From Caldicoprobacter oshimai DSM 21659 (GTDB taxonomy: Bacteria; Bacillota; Clostridia; Caldicoprobacterales; Caldicoprobacteraceae), in contig JAGB01000003.1 of assembly GCA_000526435.1 (NCBI GenBank), forward strand, positions 186,001 to 250,000: a stretch of 64,000 nucleotides of DNA, in the 5' to 3' direction. Shown here one piece after another: positions 60,510 through 64,000 of the stretch. The notes under the pieces are model-generated. The model did not search any database. It had not been told where the DNA came from and worked only from the letters and a program-made list of their open reading frames with translations. Within the stretch, counting starts at the first letter, position 1, and each line of letters opens with the position of its first letter. The translations under genes were made by a program, and so were the position numbers.

Positions 60510-61265
60510 TCAACTTCTCTGCCTTAATACTTCATACATCAATATCCCGGCTGCAACAGAAGCATTCAAAGAATTGATTTTCCCTTTCATAGGAATGCCC
60601 ACCAAGTAATCGCATTTCTCCTTAACCAATCTTCTGAGTCCTTTGCCTTCACTTCCAATCACCAGGGCTATTGGACCCTTCATATCCTGCAGATTATATG
60701 GCGTAGCTTCTGCTTCCGCCCCCACCACCCAGAGCCCTTGCTCCTTTAAAAATTCCAAAGTAGAGGCGACATTTGTCACCCTTGCAATGGAGACATATTC
60801 CACTGCCCCTGCAGAAGCCTTGACCACGGTAGGAGTTACCCCCACCGCTTTCCTTTTGGGAATGATAATTCCATGAACGCCGCAGCACTCAGCCGTCCTT
60901 ATTATAGCGCCAAGGTTGTGCGGATCTTCTACACAGTCGAGCACCACCACAAAAGGCGGCTCACCGGCCTGTCGAGCCCGCTCCAATATATCCTCTACCG
61001 AGACATAAGCATATGGCACAGTCAATGCAATTATGCCCTGATGCGCTCCCGTCTGGGATATGCTGTCTAGGCGCCTCCTATCAACCTCCTGAACTACAAT
61101 TCCTCTCTCCCTGGCTATTTTCAATATATCCCTGACAGCACCCTCTCGACTGCCTTTTGCAACCAAAATCTTTTCGATGGGCCTGCCCGCCCGTAAAGCC
61201 TCCATAACTGGATTTCTGCCTTCCACCTGCCACTTAAAATCCTCGATCCTATGCATATCACCCAT
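60510..61265 (-). CDS. rlmB: 23S rRNA (guanosine-2'-O-)-methyltransferase RlmB-like (SpoU family)
   Basis: 251 residues. An L30e-like substrate-binding N-terminal domain (WQVEGRNPVMEALRAGRPIE) precedes the SPOUT knot: VVLDCVEDPHNLGAIIRTAE (motif 1), PIALVIGSEGKGLRRLVKEK (motif 2) and IPMKGKINSLNASVAAGILM (motif 3). Expected to methylate G2251 in the P loop. ATG 61265 immediately follows the thyX stop, with GGAGG upstream. Confidence 0.93.
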   Translation of the reverse strand: MGDMHRIEDFKWQVEGRNPVMEALRAGRPIEKILVAKGSREGAVRDILKIARERGIVVQEVDRRRLDSISQTGAHQGIIALTVPYAYVSVEDILERARQAGEPPFVVVLDCVEDPHNLGAIIRTAECCGVHGIIIPKRKAVGVTPTVVKASAGAVEYVSIARVTNVASTLEFLKEQGLWVVGAEAEATPYNLQDMKGPIALVIGSEGKGLRRLVKEKCDYLVGIPMKGKINSLNASVAAGILMYEVLRQRS

Positions 61266-62024
61266 CTACTTTAATCCTCCATACTCCCTATAGATCTCTT
61301 CAAATTCCCTTCTCACTTCAGTAGCCCTTCCGCAGGTCATCTCCCCCTCAGGACATGCACCCCTGACACACCCCGGTCCAGCGTTCATAAAGATGTTGGG
61401 GGCCACCTGCAGCACCAACTTCAGCATTTCCTTGGCCAGATTCCTTATCTCCCACTGGGCTCTGTTGCAACACCTTAAACTAAAAAAGTGCAACAGTTCA
61501 CGAGCGTTCATGGTGACCATGAACTTCGTTTCGGCTGCATTGGGCAGGACAAACCGCGCATCCTCATTGGAAGCTTCTCCCTTATCGCCCAGCAATTCCA
61601 CCCATTCATCATACCAGCTTTGAATGATAGCCATTTGCTGTTTGAACTTATCAATGTACGGCTGCCCCAAAGCCTTTATGCCCTGTGGAATTATGTAATT
61701 GAAAGTTTTACCGCCTTCAGACCTCTCAGACACGTACCTTTGCGATTTTACGCTGAAGCTGGCAATTCGATGGCGGGTTATCTGAGCCAACAAGCTCCTC
61801 GATACGCCCTCCACCCCAAACGTGAAGCTTGCATGCTCAATTGGCGACAGATGCCCCATCCTCACAAGCCGGGCTATAAAGCCGGACTGGTCATTGCGCG
61901 CAATACCTTCTTTCAGAGTATCTATGTCAGCCGATGAATAGCACAGCTTAGCAGCCATAGCTACAACCTCTTCCGGGTTGGGCGTGTAGTTCAACAATTC
62001 TACATGCAGATTAACCTCGCTCAC
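61266..62024 (-). CDS. thyX: FAD-dependent thymidylate synthase
   Basis: Makes dTMP from dUMP with methylene-tetrahydrofolate and NADPH. 252 residues. The ThyX motif RHRIASFSVKSQRY is intact, and SPIEHASFTFGVEGVSRSLL and the late LRCCNRAQWEIRNLA are family features. GTG 62024 has AGGGGGGA upstream and overlaps mrnC by 14 bases; an ATG at 62045 is in frame but lacks a site. Confidence 0.96.
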   Translation of the reverse strand: MSEVNLHVELLNYTPNPEEVVAMAAKLCYSSADIDTLKEGIARNDQSGFIARLVRMGHLSPIEHASFTFGVEGVSRSLLAQITRHRIASFSVKSQRYVSERSEGGKTFNYIIPQGIKALGQPYIDKFKQQMAIIQSWYDEWVELLGDKGEASNEDARFVLPNAAETKFMVTMNARELLHFFSLRCCNRAQWEIRNLAKEMLKLVLQVAPNIFMNAGPGCVRGACPEGEMTCGRATEVRREFEEIYREYGGLK

Positions 62025-62463
62025 CTTTTCCCCCCTCTTTGGCATTGTCTAATATATAGTCCAATATTTCAAATAGCCGTTCATCTCTACCTGTTAAATA
62101 CAAATAGCCCAACAGCGACTCAAACCCTGTGGCCAACCTATAATCCGCCACACTGGCATTCTTGGGTATGGTCCCTGGTTTGGCATTTCTACCCCTTCTG
62201 ACAATATCCTGCTCCTCTTCTGTCAAAAACCTCACGATATGGCGAAGGGTATCAGCCTGCCCCTTGGCCCGCACAAAATCGATGGCTTTCACATGCAGCT
62301 GATGCACCGGCACATTATAGGCCATCACCAAATAGGTTCGCACAAACAGGTCATAAATGGTATCGCCTATATATGCCAGGACAAGGGGATGCGCCATCCT
62401 CACGTCGGCTTCATCAAATTTCTTCCCCAGCCTTTTCTCTAAATGTTCAAGCAGTTCTTTCAT
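62011..62463 (-). CDS. mrnC: Mini-ribonuclease III
   Basis: RNase III-like enzyme without the double-strand RNA-binding domain; matures 23S rRNA ends in Bacillus. 150 residues. MAHPLVLAYIGDTIYDLFVR holds the catalytic acidic signature, and ASVADYRLATGFESLLGYLY the second. cysS, its usual upstream partner, is not here. A TTG at 62466 is an alternative start. A TATAAT at about 62521-62516 could be its -10, without a good -35. Confidence 0.94.
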   Translation of the reverse strand: MKELLEHLEKRLGKKFDEADVRMAHPLVLAYIGDTIYDLFVRTYLVMAYNVPVHQLHVKAIDFVRAKGQADTLRHIVRFLTEEEQDIVRRGRNAKPGTIPKNASVADYRLATGFESLLGYLYLTGRDERLFEILDYILDNAKEGGKGERG

Positions 62464-62538
62464 CAACAGTTCAGCTCCACAGCCAAATTTAAAGAAAAAT
62501 TAAAACTTTGTAGCTATTATACACCAAAAAGTCGCACT

Positions 62539-62575
62539 TATAAAAGGGGCTGAGCCTTAGCATCAGCCCCTTTTA
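62539..62575 (-). terminator. Rho-independent terminator after the ThuA-like gene
   Basis: AAAAGGGGCTGA and TCAGCCCCTTTT form a 12-base stem around a 9-base loop, with T-rich sequence on both strands; it isolates the ThuA-like gene from mrnC. Confidence 0.9.
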
Positions 62576-62587
62576 TTTTTAAAAACC

Positions 62588-63313
62588 TTATATGTTCTCC
62601 AGAGGCTTCACATTTCCAAACGTGGGCACAGGTCCATTCACCGGTGCAGCCCACCTTACCGCATTCTTTATGACGCGCTGTACTTCTGGCTGATAGAAAA
62701 TGGGAAATGTCTCATGCCCTGGTCTGAAGTAAAAGACCTTTCCACGTCCCCGGTTATAGCAGCAGCCACTCCGGAACACTTCCCCTCCAGCAAACCAGCT
62801 TATAAACACCAGTGTATCAGGCGCAGGAATATCAAACCTCTCCCCGTACATCTCAGTTTGAGGAATTTCAAAATACTCGCCTAACCCCTCTGCAATGGGA
62901 TGTCCAGGCTCCACCACCCAAATGCGCTCTTTCTCACCCGCCTCTCGCCATTTTAAATTGCAGGTGGTGCCCATCAGCTTTTTGAATATCTTGGAGAAAT
63001 GTCCGGAATGCAAAACAATGAGGCCCATACCGTTTAAAACCCTATCGTATACCCTGTCCACAACATCGTCTCGTACCTCATTGTGCGCCATGTGTCCCCA
63101 CCAGATGAGCACATCCGTCGAATCCAGTACCTCTTTAGTAAGTCCATGCTCTGGCTCGTCCAGCGTCGCTGTCCTTACTTCAAAGTCGGGCTCCTGAGAC
63201 AAAAAATCCGCAATAGCCCCATGGATCCCTTTAGGATAGATCTTAGCCACATTTTTATCGATCTTTTCATGCCGATTTTCATTCCATACCGTTACCCTTA
63301 TAGTTTTACCCAT
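62588..63313 (-). CDS. ThuA-domain protein (trehalose utilisation family)
   Basis: 241 residues. The type I glutamine-amidotransferase-like ThuA fold is recognisable from [34 protein letters not shown] and [20 protein letters not shown], with a late [20 protein letters not shown]. No cysteine nucleophile of a true amidotransferase is seen. Known members are linked to trehalose and other disaccharide use, but the reaction is unclear. ATG 63313 has GGAGAGG upstream. It is divergent from a TetR regulator, which may control it. Confidence 0.88.
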   Translation of the reverse strand: MGKTIRVTVWNENRHEKIDKNVAKIYPKGIHGAIADFLSQEPDFEVRTATLDEPEHGLTKEVLDSTDVLIWWGHMAHNEVRDDVVDRVYDRVLNGMGLIVLHSGHFSKIFKKLMGTTCNLKWREAGEKERIWVVEPGHPIAEGLGEYFEIPQTEMYGERFDIPAPDTLVFISWFAGGEVFRSGCCYNRGRGKVFYFRPGHETFPIFYQPEVQRVIKNAVRWAAPVNGPVPTFGNVKPLENI

Positions 63314-63421
63314 TTAAAACACACCTCTCCTCTTTTTAAACTGGACGAGTTAATTCCACCCTTACAGGCGGTCATAACGAAGATGACCAACACACCATCG
63401 ATATTTACTTCGACTTCACAG

Positions 63422-63435
63422 CTTCAACGCTTTCA
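63422..63435 (-). promoter_or_regulatory. Possible catabolite-response element
   Basis: TGAAAGCGTTGAAG on the minus strand fits the CcpA consensus TGWAANCGNTNWCA at 12 of 14 positions; it lies downstream of the predicted ThuA-gene start site, where roadblock cre sites occur. Confidence 0.35.
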
Positions 63436-63482
63436 CATTTACGCACCGTCATCGACCAGGAAAAATGCTCCAACACATTATT

Positions 63483-63511
63483 ATGTTAACATTTTTTACA
63501 TGAAAAATCAA
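63483..63511 (-). promoter_or_regulatory. Promoter and palindromic operator for the ThuA-like gene
   Basis: Minus strand TTGATT at 63511-63506, 17 bases, TAACAT at 63488-63483. The perfect palindrome ATGTTAACAT (63483-63492) covers the -10, a good place for a TetR-type repressor. Confidence 0.5.
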
Positions 63512-63533
63512 TCTTGCAAGCTCATATTTTATA

Positions 63534-63563
63534 TTGACACTCATGTCTGTTATCGGGTATAAT
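63534..63563 (+). promoter_or_regulatory. Strong promoter for the tetR gene
   Basis: TTGACA at 63534-63539, 18 bases, TATAAT at 63558-63563, giving a leader of about 45 bases before the TTG start. Confidence 0.8.
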
Positions 63564-63614
63564 ATGGGACGATACAAGCATTTGCAAAAACGATGTAGAA
63601 AGGAAGATGTTTTA

Positions 63615-64000
63615 TTGCCAAAGATCGTTGACTTCGAACAAAGGAAACAGGAAATCGTCGAAAAGGCCATGAAAGTCTTTATTGAAAAGGGATATCATAA
63701 AACAAATTTGGCGGACATAGCCAAAGAGTGCAATATAGGTCGCACCACGCTGTATCAATACTTTAAAGACAAGGATGAGATCTTCGATTATGTGGCTGAA
63801 CAGTTCTCGAAAAACTTGGAAACTGATTGCAGAAATATATTGGAAAATAAGAAATTATCAGCTGCCGACAAATTAAAAATGATTATCTCCCTGCTCACCC
63901 TTCAATATCAGCTGGAAAAAAACAAAATGCTCATGATGATAGAGATGTGGCTTCTCTCGAAGAGAGAAAATGATACCCTGAAAAGAAAGCTTGAAAAGCA
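63615..64000 (+). CDS. TetR-family transcriptional regulator, N-terminal part (cut by window edge)
   Basis: First ~128 residues of a TetR/AcrR-type repressor. The helix-turn-helix is clear: QEIVEKAMKVFIEKGYHKTN, then LADIAKECNIGRTTLYQYFK and DKDEIFDYVAEQF. The ligand-binding helices begin at about residue 60 and are cut by the window. The start is TTG 63615 with AAAGGAAG upstream; the ATG at 63607 is out of frame. The only intact plus-strand gene seen, divergent from the ThuA-like gene; its ligand is unknown. Confidence 0.9.
   Translation, partial: MPKIVDFEQRKQEIVEKAMKVFIEKGYHKTNLADIAKECNIGRTTLYQYFKDKDEIFDYVAEQFSKNLETDCRNILENKKLSAADKLKMIISLLTLQYQLEKNKMLMMIEMWLLSKRENDTLKRKLEK

Larger units (their letters stand above)
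63314..63614. other. Divergent control region between ThuA-like gene and tetR
   Basis: 301 bases. It holds a minus-strand promoter (63511-63483), a plus-strand promoter (63534-63563), the palindrome ATGTTAACAT at 63483-63492 and a cre-like sequence at 63422-63435; otherwise AT-rich with no small gene. Confidence 0.6.

Overview
The window is a chromosomal backbone region of a spore-forming, probably thermophilic Clostridia-type Firmicute. The evidence is the spoIVFA/spoIVFB pair, sigH, MreBCD with MinCDE, ECF transporter genes next to the ribosomal operon, a zinc-type S14, AGGAGG ribosome binding sites and AT-rich sigma-A promoters. Thermoanaerobacterales, Mahella or Caldicoprobacter relatives are plausible, but the species cannot be fixed from this sequence. 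Nearly every gene lies on the minus strand, so transcription runs from high to low coordinates; only a broken TnpB gene and a TetR-type regulator are on the plus strand.

Read in transcription order, the right end holds a divergent TetR / ThuA-like sugar module (62.5-64 kb), then mrnC-thyX-rlmB, then sigH behind a long structured leader. tRNA-Gly, tRNA-Thr and a second tuf gene follow, then rpmG-secE-nusG-rplK-rplA-rplJ-rplL (with an L10 leader attenuator), rpoB-rpoC, the str operon (L7Ae-like, rpsL, rpsG, fusA, tuf) and the full S10-spc-alpha ribosomal run from rpsJ to rplQ (41.7-26.8 kb). Adenylate kinase is missing from its usual place between secY and map. After rplQ come ecfA1-ecfA2-ecfT, truA and rplM-rpsI.

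A decayed IS200/IS605-type TnpB remnant (about 21.2-21.9 kb) separates the translation block from trxB-glmM. The cell-shape, division and sporulation cluster follows: DUF4321-maf-mreB-mreC-mreD-PBP2-minC-minD-minE-rodA-mgsA-spoIVFA-spoIVFB. The left end holds two companion radical-SAM-family genes (TIGR03960, TIGR03936), RNase G, and then glycogen genes glgB-glgA, the latter cut by the window edge.

Most of the window is well-known core biology. The parts that deserve a second look are mostly non-coding: the structured RNA leader of sigH, an inverted repeat over the promoter of the shape cluster, and the TetR/ThuA divergent promoter with a palindrome and a cre-like site. Among coding features, look at the two tuf genes that seem to differ at a single base, and at an S17 tail that runs through the start of rplN. 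I found no CRISPR array, prophage or defence island.
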